A program made the position numbers and the translations under genes. Shown one piece after another: positions 34,788-44,996 of a stretch of DNA of 64,000 nt. A model generated the notes under the pieces. It was not told the DNA's origin and made no database searches. It saw nothing but the letters and a program-made list of their open reading frames with translations. How positions within the stretch are numbered: the first letter of the stretch is position 1; the number at the start of each line of letters is the position of its first letter. The DNA comes from Plectosphaerella cucumerina (Eukaryota > Ascomycota > Sordariomycetes > Glomerellales > Plectosphaerellaceae). The stretch covers positions 930,001-994,000 of the forward strand of contig JAGPXD010000001.1 in the NCBI GenBank assembly GCA_020746995.1, written 5' to 3'.

Positions 34788-37132
34788 ATGTCGTCCAGCG
34801 ACAGCATATCCGGTCAGCGAGACCGACCGACGCCCCCTTCGCGTCGCACTGGGAACACCGGCGCCGATGCGGCCTCCGGCACTGGCTCAAGGGTCGGCGC
34901 TGCAGCCTCGAGTCGGCGGAAGGCCTGCAACGAGTGCAGGCAGCAGAAGGTGGACAACATCCCCCCAACCCTTAGCTCCGAACGGACGGGATGCTGCTGA
35001 CTGCCTCTCCAGCTGCGCTGCGAGGTCTCGGCTAATACCAGCGATGGCGAACCGCAGGACGTGTGCCGGCGGTGTCACCGGCTGGGCCTCGACTGCAAGA
35101 TTGACGATGGCTTCCAGAGGACGCGGAAGAGACGGCAAGTACTTAGACGCAGGCAGGTCGGGCAGCTACCCGAGCTAACAAGCGCAGACGATCCGTAGAT
35201 CTCGAGCAGGAAGTCAGAGACCTGAGGAAACAGCTCGACGACACGCGGAGAGCCTCGACCATCGTGGCCGAGCCCGCGATGCAAGACCCGAGTGCCATGG
35301 ACTGGGAAATGCAGGCGACCGCTCCAACCGCCATATCGCCACACGCCCCCTTGGACGCCCTCGCCGGCCAGATCGGTATTCCCGGTCCCCTGTCCATGAC
35401 AGGATCCGGCGCTTTCCTCACGGCAGGATCCCCTGATACGAACACGTCGCCCAGCGCCCAGGCCTCGAGGGCACCAGGCTTCACGACCAGGCCCGAGACG
35501 GACGGGGAGCACATACTACAGAGGGCGCCCTTTGCCTCGCCTCGGCCGCGCGCCCTGGGGAATACGGTTCTGTCGGTTGAAGAGATTGAGGAGCTGTTTC
35601 AGATGTGAGCATGGAGTTCCCCGTTTTGAATGACATTCTCGACCCGACGCTGACGCAATGCCATTGTACCTAGCTACTACGCAAACTACCACCAGTTTCT
35701 CCCGCTACTCGACATGATCAGGTCGCCACACGAGCACTACATGCTCTCGGAGCTGCTCTTCTGGAGCGTCATATGCGTGGCCGCGCGCCGCCTCAAATCA
35801 CAGCCAACACTCCTCCCGAAGCTCGCTCGCAGCGTCACCGATTTGCTCTGGCGCACTCTTCGAACCGTGCCGCACTCGGTCGCCTTCGTCCAGGGCCTGG
35901 CAATCCTCTGCACCTGGCCCTTCCCAACGAGCAGCAGCACCAAAGACCCGACGTTTATGCTTGTTGGCCTCATGCTGCAGATCGGCACCCAGATGGGGCT
36001 GCACCTCGTGTCGCACGCCGAGGACTTCACCAAGGAGCGCGTTAATCTCGGGCCCTCGGACCGTGCCGAGTGGTGCAAGACGTGGGAGTACTGCAACGTA
36101 GTTGCGCAGAGGTGAGGAGGCCTTTCGTTTCAGCGTACTGTGCTGTGATCTCGCTGACGGTAGTGTTTCGACAGTGTGAGCGTCGGTTGCGGTGTTCCGA
36201 TATTCCTGCAGCCGCCGGACGATGCTTGGTCTGGCGGGGAGCCCGTGGCTCTAGGCGGCGGCGCCATCTCGCGAGTCGGGATCGAGAGATTCAAGAGCAG
36301 GGTCTCGTCGTCGCTGGCCCCGCGGGTACAACAAGTCGGCAGCCAAGCAGCGGCAACCGCAGAGCGGCTCGTCACATACCGCCTGCTCGAAGCCGAGCTT
36401 GCCGAGCTCGGCCACGCAAGCGCAGGCCTGGACCGCTGGTACGTCGCCGCGGCCAAGGTCCACCTGCATGCCTTCTACCTGCTCGACCCGGCCTCGTCGA
36501 CGGGCTATCAGGAACGCATCTGCCTCGTCTACGCGAGCGCGTACTCCCTCATCGAGCTGAGCCTCGAGCTCGACACGCATCCGGCAGGGTTCCTGGACCA
36601 CTGTCCCTTTTTCTGCTACCAGGTTTTCGTCTGCGCCTCCATCATCGTTCTCAAGATCCAGTCCAACAGTTTCTTCAGTACGCTGTTGGACGTACCCGCC
36701 GGCACGAAGCTCATCGAGACAGCCATCGCCGCGCTGCGCAAGATGAGCGTCATGAACAACGACCTCCCCGCCCGTCTTGGCGACGTCATTGGGTTTTTCT
36801 GCGCGCTCTCGGATGCGGCAGTCATTGGTGGCAAGGTCGTCGAGGACGTCCAGCTGAAGCAGGTGCGGAACCGGCTCAGCATGAGCATCGTCTACGACAG
36901 CCTCTGGACGTGGCGCAAGCAGTTTGCCGCCATGGACTCGGAGGAGCAGACGCGTGAGAATGGGTACGGGTTTGACGACAGGTATGCCTGGAGTGGTCCT
37001 CATTGTCCCACTTATTGTGACAGGTAGCTAATGATCCTTAATTTCAGCGGCCGCATGGCCCAGGGAATGCACGACCCGAACAGCGCGTATAGCCTCGACT
37101 TTTCTCTTGAGTCCTGGGATTTCATGCTTTGA
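34788..37132 (+). CDS. Zn(II)2Cys6 transcription factor with fungal TF middle domain
   Basis: Six exons: 34788-34949, 35013-35134, 35188-35604, 35674-36111, 36175-36981 and 37048-37132, giving 676 aa. Intron 2 is a GC-AG intron (GCAAGT, branch CTAAC); the rest are GT-AG. The binuclear zinc cluster spans the first intron: KACNECRQQK, then LRCEV and CRRCHRLGLDCK, followed by an Arg-rich linker and a short coiled coil (VDLEQEVRDLRKQLDD). From about residue 230 the chain matches the fungal-specific TF domain, for example IYYANYHQFLPLLDMI and FVQGLAILCTWPFP. It should be a nuclear DNA-binding regulator. The next two genes are a divergent lyase/permease pair whose promoter carries CGG palindromes. 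An alternative ATG at 34661 exists. Confidence 0.88.
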
Positions 37133-37766
37133 CGGGGGACGACATTAGATCGAATCTCCCAGTGCAGATTCACTATCACGACGTTGATATCTTACAAGCG
37201 AAGGAAAAGGATGAAATTCGCCGCACACAAAAAAGGATGATATGCATCATGTGGAAATATGTACAAGGGACTTGCCTGGGAAAAAGGGGAAGAAAATAGA
37301 CCCCATTTATGAGGTAGTCAACAAGCCGAGCCAGATGGGATATACCGAGGCCGCCGTGCTTGTTGCGGTCAGCTTCTTCAATCTCTGTCCACCGGTCGAT
37401 GCCACCGGTCGTCCGCCGCTCGTCGCGTATAATGTCTATCCAGGCCCGTTGAATGGCTGTGCCCTCTCGTCTTCCTACTTGACGGCTGAATACACGGTTA
37501 GCTACGTCTTACGGTTCACTTCAAATGATCGCGATGGCAATTTTCAGTGGCCGAGTTTCGAAAACGTGCAAGCTTGAGGCTGCAGCGCAAAGTTCGAGGG
37601 GTAACAGGGTTGCAAGTTTAGAGAGCGGCATTCCACAGCCGGCAAGACTAACGTAGAACGGACCTGGCTTGTTTGACAGATTTTAATTGCTGTTGAAACG
37701 TACTGAAGATGATTCTAGTCTCGATGGAGACTCATCCAACTGTGACATGTACATTACTAGGTGCGC
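37133..37766. other. converging 3' ends
   Basis: An open frame at 37242-37577 (+) has no domain and lies where the regulator's 3' UTR would be. I see no gene. Confidence 0.4.
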
Positions 37767-38740
37767 TCACACCTTGCTGTAGAGGCTGCCACCGGCCTCC
37801 AGATCCCTCGCCACGGCCTCTTCCAGCCCGACAATGGTGAAGAGCTTCTTTGGCGTGAAGCTCTCGTCCAGACCCGTCTTGCCCGTCTTCTTGATCAGCG
37901 AAAACACGTCCTTGACGGCCTTGTACACTGGGCCTATCGAGGCAAAGGGGTAGATGATCAGCTTAAAGCCGAGCTCCTGTGCTTCGGCGGCCGACCATGA
38001 CGGCGTCGCGCCGTGCTCGACCATGTTGAGCAGCATCGGCGTCGGCGCCAGCTGGCGGCACACCTCGCGGGCCTCCTCGGCGGTCGTGACGCCCTCGAGG
38101 AAGCCCACGTCGGCGCCGGCGGCGACGGCGGCCTTGAGACGACGCACAGCCTCATCGAAGCCGTGCGTCTGCAGGGCGTCGGTACGCGCAATGATGACAA
38201 TGTCGGATTCCAGGCGCCTACGTTCCTGGTACGCGGCGGCGATGCGCGACGAGAATGTCTCGACGTCGACGACGGCCTTGCCGCCGAGGTGGCCGCAGCG
38301 CTTCGTCTGGATCTGGTCTTCGATGTGGCAGCCGGCGATGCCAGAGCGGTGGTACTGCTGGATGGTGCGCGCGACCATGTTGGGCCCGCCGTAGCCCGTG
38401 TCGGCGTCGGCGATGAGCGGCACGGAGGGCTTGAGATTGGCGATCATCTCGGCGTGCTCGCGCATGTCGTTGAGCGAGGCGAAGCCCAGATCGGGCTGGC
38501 CGAGCTTGGACGCGCATGTGCCGGCACCGGTCTGGGAGGGTGTCAGGGGAGAGAGTCTGTTGAGCCGCCTCGCAGGACTGGACTTACCATGTAGATGCAG
38601 TCGAAGCCGACTTCGTGCGCGATGCGGGCGCTGAAGCCATCGTAGACGCCGGGGGCGATGAGGATCTCATCGCGCTGGAGGAGCTGCCTGAGCTTGGTGG
38701 CGGCGCTGATGGTCGAAGTGCCGTTTGTCTGAGAGCCCAT
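37767..38740 (-). CDS. PEP mutase/isocitrate lyase superfamily C-C lyase (dimethylmalate lyase or oxaloacetate hydrolase type)
   Basis: Exons 38740-38588 and 38531-37767 (56-nt GT-AG intron) give 305 aa. The fold motifs are APGVYDGFSARIAHEVGFD, the metal-binding IADADTGYGG, the catalytic Cys loop KRCGHLGGK, and VIIARTDALQTHGFDEAV. Enzymes with this loop split 2-hydroxy-dicarboxylates (methylisocitrate, dimethylmalate) or hydrolyse oxaloacetate to oxalate. The segment that carries a marker Ser in fungal oxaloacetate hydrolases (GGVSPDLS, from memory) reads HGATPSWS here. Thr in that place argues against oxalate production and for a lyase. No targeting signal. Divergent from an organic-anion-type permease across 672 bp, with a TATAAAAG at 38902-38910 on this strand. 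Exact substrate unknown. Confidence 0.85.
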
Positions 38741-39412
38741 GGTGATTGTGAAAATGGCGGCGGTGCTGGGGGTTGCAGGAGTTCACGAGTTTTTCGCTAG
38801 GTAGTCTTTGGCGAGATTGGTGTTGTAGAGGAATGTAAGCGTCTCTGAGTTGACCTGATGATCTTAGAACCCACTACTCGCTTCATCAAGCATAAGGTGC
38901 CCTTTTATATCATCATCATTCTTCTTGTACCCCCGACTTACGGCCTCCCCGCCGTCGAACTGCGTCGGCAGCTCGGCCTACATTTTGCCCCTCAAACTAC
39001 CAGAACCTCCGATCGGCCAGCGGCAACTCCGATCGGCGCCGATCGGTCTTCACTTTGCTTCCCCAGAGTCCGATACTCCTCCCCATGAAGCTTCCCCGCG
39101 TTTCTCCGCATTTTCCAAGGTTGCTTGGGAGGCAGCAGAGTACCAAGAACTGGGGACCTAGGCTTGACTCGTGCTGGCCTCCATGTCTCGCCGGCTCGGC
39201 CTCGCCTCCATTCACCCGTAAATATGTTGGCTCCTACGAGACCATGGCACCGGCACACCTTAAGTCCGAGAACAGTCGACAGCTTCAGACATAAAAGGTC
39301 CTGAGCACCTTCGCTTCCAGTCTCAGAATAAGACATCAGCACCCCAGATATCTCAACCTGTCGGCTCAAAAGATTTCATCCACTTCACCGCACATCATCG
39401 ATTCTACAAATC
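38741..39412. promoter_or_regulatory. bidirectional promoter of lyase and MFS permease
   Basis: 672 bp between two diverging ATGs. On the - strand TATAAAAG (38902-38910) is about 160 bp before the lyase start. On the + strand CATAAAAGG (39290-39298) is about 115 bp before the permease start. The CCGATCGG triplet lies between the two TATA-like elements. Confidence 0.6.
39009..39046. promoter_or_regulatory. three CCGATCGG palindromes, candidate Zn2Cys6 operator
   Basis: Perfect 8-bp palindromes occur at 39009-39016, 39029-39036 and 39039-39046. Each is two CGG half-sites in everted arrangement around AT. The cluster sits between the TATA-like elements of two diverging genes and near a Zn2Cys6 gene. 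Binding is inferred, not shown. Confidence 0.55.
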
Positions 39413-41134
39413 ATGGCATTTGAAAATAAGGACACCTCGCCCTCGGGCGACGAGGTGGCTGACGTCTCCTACATGCAAGGCAAGCCAGAGTCTGACCACA
39501 AAGAAGACGCTGTCACTGCCAGGGCCGCGCTCGAGGAGCATAGCACCCTCGGCCACTGGGAGAGCCCCGAGTGGAGGAAGGTCGAGAAGGGTATCGTCCG
39601 CAAACTCGACATGACCCTTCTTCCCATGTGCTGGATCCTCTACATGTTCAACTACCTCGACCGCAACAACATTGCGTGAGTAGCACCGTGCTCGGTCCGA
39701 GACCGAGGCAATCGAAACACCTGCTGACATCCCCCTTTCCGCAGCCAAGCTCGCCTCGACAATTTTGAAGCCGACCTCGGCCTCGTAGGAAACCAGTTCA
39801 ACGTCGCCGTATCCATCTTGAACGTGGGGTACATGCTAGCTCAGCTGCCTAGCAACATGATCCTGACCAGGGTCCGGCCTTCCGTCTACCTGCCGTCTGC
39901 GTCATTGTGTGGTCGATCGTGTCCGCAGCCACCGCCGGCGTGCATAACTTCTCGCAGCTGATCGCCGTCCGGTTCTTCCTAGGAATCGTCGAGGCGCCCT
40001 TCTTCCCCGGTGTGAGTTCCCCAGCCGTTGGTTGATAGCGTCGTGGTTTGACCTCTGCTGACCACCTTCCGCTGTTCCTGCACTAGGCCTTCTTTATGCT
40101 TTCCTCGTGGTACACCCGCAAAGAACTCGCCCTCCGAACAGCCATCCTCTACTCGGGCCTGGTCCTCGCCACCGCCTTCTCCGGCCTCATCGCTGCAGGC
40201 ATTTTCGCCGGACTTACAGGCGCCCGCGGGTTGACGGGGTGGCAATGGCTGTTCATCGTCGAGGGAGCCGGTAGCGCATTCTTCGCCCTCTTCGCCTTTG
40301 GCATCCTGCCCGATTTCCCCGAGTTCAAGACCGGCAGCGCCCGATGGCTGTTCAGCGATGCCGAGAGCGAGCTGGCGCAGCAGCGCATTGCCCTGGATCG
40401 TGTCTCACTGCCCGAGGCCTCCCGCTCCGTGTGGCACGGCCTCAGCATGGCTGCCAAAGACATCCGAACCTGGATCTTCGTCGTCATCCTGACTGCAAAC
40501 CACAGCGCTTACGGCTTCAACAACTTCTTCCCGACGTGAGTGCGGTGATACAGTCAGTTATTGCATTTCATGCTGACCATGCCCTCCTAGCATCGTCCGC
40601 TCCATGAACTTTGGCGGCAGAACCATCACCCTCCTCCTCACCGCGCCGCCCTACATCTTTGGCGCCATCGTCTCCCTGGCCGTGGCCTGCTCGAGCGATC
40701 GCTTCAACGAGCGCGGCTACCACACGAGCGGGCCCATGGTGTTCGCCATCATCGGCTTCATCATCTCCGTCGCGACGCTCAACAACTCGGCGCGCTACTT
40801 TGCCTCGTTCCTCTACTGCGCGGGCGCCTTTGCCGCTAACGCGGCCGTCTACTCCTGGGCCGCGTCTTCGCTGAACCAGACACCCGAGAAACGCGCGTGC
40901 GCGACAGCCATGGTCAACCTGCTCTCTCAGTTTGGCAATATCTGGAGCCCCTACTTCTTCCCATCAAGCGACGGCCCGCGCTACGTCATGGCCATGCTGC
41001 TCATGATGGCCTTTTGCGCGCTGAGCATCGCCGCCGCGATGCTGATGAAGTTCTTGCTCAAGAAGGCGAACCGGGAGCTGCTGGCTGAGGCCGAGCGGAC
41101 GGGACAGGGCAAGCCGCAGCTGTACACGACCTGA
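39413..41134 (+). CDS. MFS anion/vitamin permease (Dal5/TNA1-like), reading frame broken by one base
   Basis: Exons 39413-39675, 39745-40011, 40087-40535 and 40591-41134 (introns 69, 75 and 55 nt) would give about 507 aa. The start of TM1 reads MFNYLDRNNIA, then QARLDNFEADLGL, the signature of the allantoate permease/nicotinate transporter group. TM segments and VRFFLGIVEAPFFPG follow as expected. In exon 2 the frame shifts near 39891-39900: the chain reads VRPSVYLP, then TGCGTCATTGTGTGG continues as CVIVW only after a one-base skip. One base is missing, since total exon length is 2 modulo 3, and no intron can absorb the shift. It is either a null allele or a sequence error. The plasma-membrane importer would take up a small organic anion or vitamin by proton symport. 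Substrate is not determined. Confidence 0.83.
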
Positions 41135-41837
41135 GGAGGGGTGTTGAATTTCTTGCTTCTTGTTTTGAGCTGGAGATGGCGCTCGCGTGGCAGACCGGTA
41201 ACCCATGTCTGGGTATGCTCTGTCCGCCGGTCGGTCATTCCAATGCAGAAAATAACTCTTCGAACTTTGCCGCCAACGACAATCTTCCTCATCATTTGAC
41301 CAGCGTGGGTGCTGGCTAGACGGTCCATTGATTTAGAAGCTTGTTGATGCAAGTTTGCTTTGGCGATGCCGCCACATATACCCTGCCTGACCCCTGCATC
41401 TACACGTGACCTCTAGGCACATGGATCCAGCCTGACTCGGAACTCGCCTTACCTTTTTATGCGCTCTACGGAGCCTGAGACCGGCTCTCCTAGAAGAATA
41501 GAACACGCTTTTCTTCTTGTGCCTCCATTCCCTCGTCACTGAACCCTTCCCCCGGCACCCGGCTTGGTTTTGTGGCGAGACTCCCACCCGTCGTCACATT
41601 TGCTGAGTCAATCGCAGCGGCAGGTCGACGGGGACTAGCTTAGTCAGCATCCCCGTCAAAGGACCCAACAGGTTGCGTGACTGGCTGAGTCAGCAGCCTG
41701 TGTCGATTGACTGAGTCAGCAAGGGGGCCTCAGGGGGTGCCGGGGAAAATATCCCTCATTTTCACGCGTGATGATGTAGAATTAAATATGATTGTGCTAT
41801 CTACACTCAATCATCTCCAAGACATCCATCCACAGGC
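41135..41837. other. converging 3' ends with TGAGTCA cluster
   Basis: No gene. TGAGTCA occurs at 41604-41610, 41686-41692 and 41712-41718, with a related TTAGTCAGC at about 41641. These are bZIP-type (Gcn4/AP-1-like) words. They lie between two gene ends rather than in an obvious promoter. Confidence 0.45.
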
Positions 41838-43722
41838 TTACTCCTCGCAGGTGTCCGTCTCCGTGGGCTCAGCCGAGGTGGTGGTCACGGGGGCGGCCGA
41901 GGACGAGGTGACGGGGCTGGTAGGGGTAGGCAGGCACGAGCAGGCAGACGAGACGCGGGAGATGATGTTGTCTCCGCAGGCCTTGGAAGCGTACTCGGGA
42001 ACGGCCTTGACGTCAGCCTCCCAGCCGTCGAGGTAGGTGGCGCAGAACTCCTGCGACTCCTCGAGGCGGCCGGAGACGGAGGTAGAGCGGAGGGCGCGCA
42101 GGCAGTTGTCGGCGTTGCAGCTCTTAGGCTTGCACTTCTCTTTCTTGGTAGGCTTTACGAGGTAGCCACCGCGCTCGATGGTGTTGATCCAGACGAAGCC
42201 CGAGGGGAACTCGGCGTAGGACGACCAACTGCCAACGAAGGTGGGGTTCTGGCCGGCCTGGAGACCGTCGTCCTCGGGGTAGATGTCGAAGTAAGCGACC
42301 TCGCAGACGGAGTCACCGGTAGGGTCCTGGGGGATGGAGGAAACGTCGTAGACGCGGAGACCGGCGCCGTAGCTGGACTGGTAGACGAGACCGTCGTACT
42401 TGTTGATGTACTGGTTGTGGTCGATCGAGCGGACAGTAGCCTTGTACAGGCCAGTCTGCTTGGGAGCAGTCAGGTCGGAGATATCCCAGATGTAGGTGAC
42501 GGCGAAGCGGTCAATGGCGGGGCCGACGTGGGGGCCGGTGCGGCCGACCTCATCGTACTCATCGTCCATGACGAGGTACTCCTGCCACTCCTTGTCGAGG
42601 ACAGCACCCTGGTGAGTGTACTGAACACCCTCGTAACCGGTGATGGAGAGGATGGTGGCGTTGGCCTTGTCGGTGACATCGTAGATGGTGAGGGAGTCCT
42701 CGTTGTAGCCGTAGCAGATGTCGCGGCCGACGTACTCGGTGTGGGGACCGCGGTAGACCAGGCACTCGGCGTCGTGGATGTAGCCGTCCTCCTTGGCGCA
42801 GCCGATGCGGGTGGGCTTGGAGGGGTCCTTCAGGTCGAAGAAGATGAAGCCACCAAGGCAGTCGACGTCACGGGGACGCGAGCCGACCGAGGCACCCCAC
42901 TGGGACTCCTCGTTGATGACGACGTTGTGGGAAGAGCCGATGGCGAGCTCGTTGAAGAAACCGGTCAGGTCGCTGCGGGTGAACTGGACGGGCTTGTCAC
43001 CCTCCTTGAGGTCGATGGTGAGGAGCTTCTTGAGGTCGAAGATCTGGACACCGTGACCCTCGAGCTCGGAGCCGACGACGATGTAGTTCTTGTAGCGACG
43101 GACCTCCTTCCACAGGGAGCGGGCAGCCGAGGGGACGACGGCGGGCAGGAAGCCGAGGACCTTGATGCGGCCCTCGGGCAGAATCTCGACGAACGAGGTA
43201 CCGTCGTACTGGCCGTTGGCGATGAACTCGCGACCCGACTCAGGGTCAACCCAACCCCAGGAGCCCGAGCCAGTGCGAAGCTGGGCGTCGGAGCCGGGGG
43301 AGCCGAGCTCGGCGTGGTTGACGAAGTCGTAGAGGTCGATGTTCTTGCACTTGAAGGTGTGAAGAGGGTCGCCCTTGACGGCCTCGGCAACGCCGTTGAC
43401 ACACCTAGGGTATCGGTCAGCTTGCGATGTTGTTTCCTCAGAGGTACGGGGAGACTCACTTGGTGTAGTTCAGGCGAGGCCACTTGGTGGAGTCGAGGAG
43501 GCCGGCGGCGGCCTCACCCTGCCAGAACTCGAGCTTGGTGGACATGATCTTCTCGTGAATAATACCGTTGTCGTAGACCTCTGTTCACTGTTAGAGACAT
43601 CCCAGGTTCGGGCATCGAGAGCAGAACATACCGGCAGCGAGGGCCTCGTCCTTGGGGAGCTCCTTGCCAACGACGGCAGAAGCCGCCGTGAGGACGGCTC
43701 CGGCAATGGTGTTGTAGCGCAT
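41838..43722 (-). CDS. secreted LVIVD-type beta-propeller protein
   Basis: Exons 43722-43632, 43580-43460 and 43404-41838 (introns 51 and 55 nt) give 592 aa. A signal peptide (MRYNTIAGAVLTAASAVVG) precedes a large beta-rich ectodomain. Repeated units of the LVIVD kind are visible: YIVVGSELEGHGVQIFDL, GGFIFFDLKDPSKPTRIGCA, DSLTIYDVTDKANATILS, TYIWDISDLTAPKQTGL and GLRVYDVSSIPQDPTGD. They fit a propeller with 'describes-its-own-state' repeats as in choice-of-anchor B proteins. A Cys-rich segment (KCKPKSCNADNCLRALRS and later Cys) and a Thr/Ser/Pro-rich tail ending TETDTCEE follow; there is no hydrophobic GPI tail. It is probably secreted; fungal members have no firmly known role. A 376-codon open frame on the opposite strand is a shadow of its codon use. 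Confidence 0.85.
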
Positions 43723-44996
43723 GGTGAGGGCTGTGTCAAGAGTCCTTGCGTGGAATTTGTTTGGCTTCTGATCTCCTCAACGATCCTGCTGCTCTAGAAG
43801 GGCGGCCGGGTGTGTGATGGATGAGCACGGAGGGGATGAGGAGAGGAAGGGAAACAGAACAAAGGCCGCGGGATGCAGATCCATAGATAATGTACTACTA
43901 CGAGGAGCTTCGCTCGCCGCCTGCTGACCCGGGCTAGGCACGACAAGGCAGGAGGATACGACCCCAGAGCTGCCAGGATCCGGGATGGCATCCCGTCGGC
44001 GAGAGCTGGCCCTGGCATCACAAGGAGGGGAGGGGGCGAGCCAATGCGGAGGCCCGTCTGATTGCTGGAGGCTTCCATCCGCAATGCTACCCTAGTATCC
44101 TCGCCTTTAGGAGGCGCCGCTGGAATTGGAAGCTCGACGGCGGGATACCATCATGGCCGGTCGGCGGCGGCGAGGCGAAGATGTCGACGGGAATATTGCC
44201 AAGAGTTCGCGGCATGGCGCTACAGCCGAAAGGGGGAGGAGGATGGCTGTCCCTGCGGGGCGTCATCCACGGCACCGGGGATTGGCGAATGGGAGGCCGA
44301 TTTTTTTGGATTTGCTAACCTTCCATTTCCAGGTTCGGGTGCGGCGCCGATGTCGACACTGGCCTTGGACCCCGCTCCCCGCCCTGTACCTGCCCGGTCG
44401 CCACCCGCTCGCTAGGGGACGCCCCCGTAAGCCCAGGGCCGTTGGGGCCTGGGAGATGCGCGCTAGCTCAGGGCCCCAGTGGATAAGCTTGTTTGGATGT
44501 GGAAGGTGCTCGACCCCTGCCGACGGGAACAAACCTAACGTTCTTTCCAACGTCTCCCGAGCCTCCGTTCCCGCCTCCCGCCTGCCTTTTCCTCAGGCAG
44601 CGCCCAAAAAGACCACCCTCCCGGGCCTCCCCTCTTTCTGCCCGTGTCGACTGCACCTTCGGAGATTGTCAGCTCTTAGCCTCGCCTGCCTCGCGAGCCG
44701 AGCTTCGCTCCTCATCACGGCCAATAATGACGTGACGCCAGGGCGGTTTGTCACGGCATCGCCGGACCTGCCCATTCAGTTCGCCTTGTGCGCCACACCG
44801 GCCTCGTCCAGCACGTGAAGCTGATCTCTCTCGTCATCACTACCTGCATCCATCTCTAAAGTTCCCCTTCGCCATTCGTGCGATTTGCCACATGGCCTGC
44901 CCCGCGTTGCCGTTGAGCCGGCCTAGCTGGCTTGGCTGCCGATATCTAGCTGTGCGTGCGGGGTTCCGCCGACCCTGATGGCCAGGCTCTGCGAAC
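43723..44996. other. gene-free stretch between LVIVD-type gene and second regulator
   Basis: 1.27 kb, very GC-rich. A 230-codon frame at 44126-44818 (+) opens with TTG and shows Arg/Pro-rich low-complexity sequence only. I do not accept it as a gene. Confidence 0.45.

Noticed and set aside
42417..43547. 376-codon open frame on +
   Set aside because: It is antisense to the LVIVD-type gene, whose codon bias leaves the opposite strand open. It has no domain and its composition is that of a shadow (Val/Gly/Asp-rich).
44126..44818. 230-codon frame on +
   Set aside because: It opens with TTG, is Arg/Pro-rich, and has no domain or splice support; expected by chance in very GC-rich DNA.
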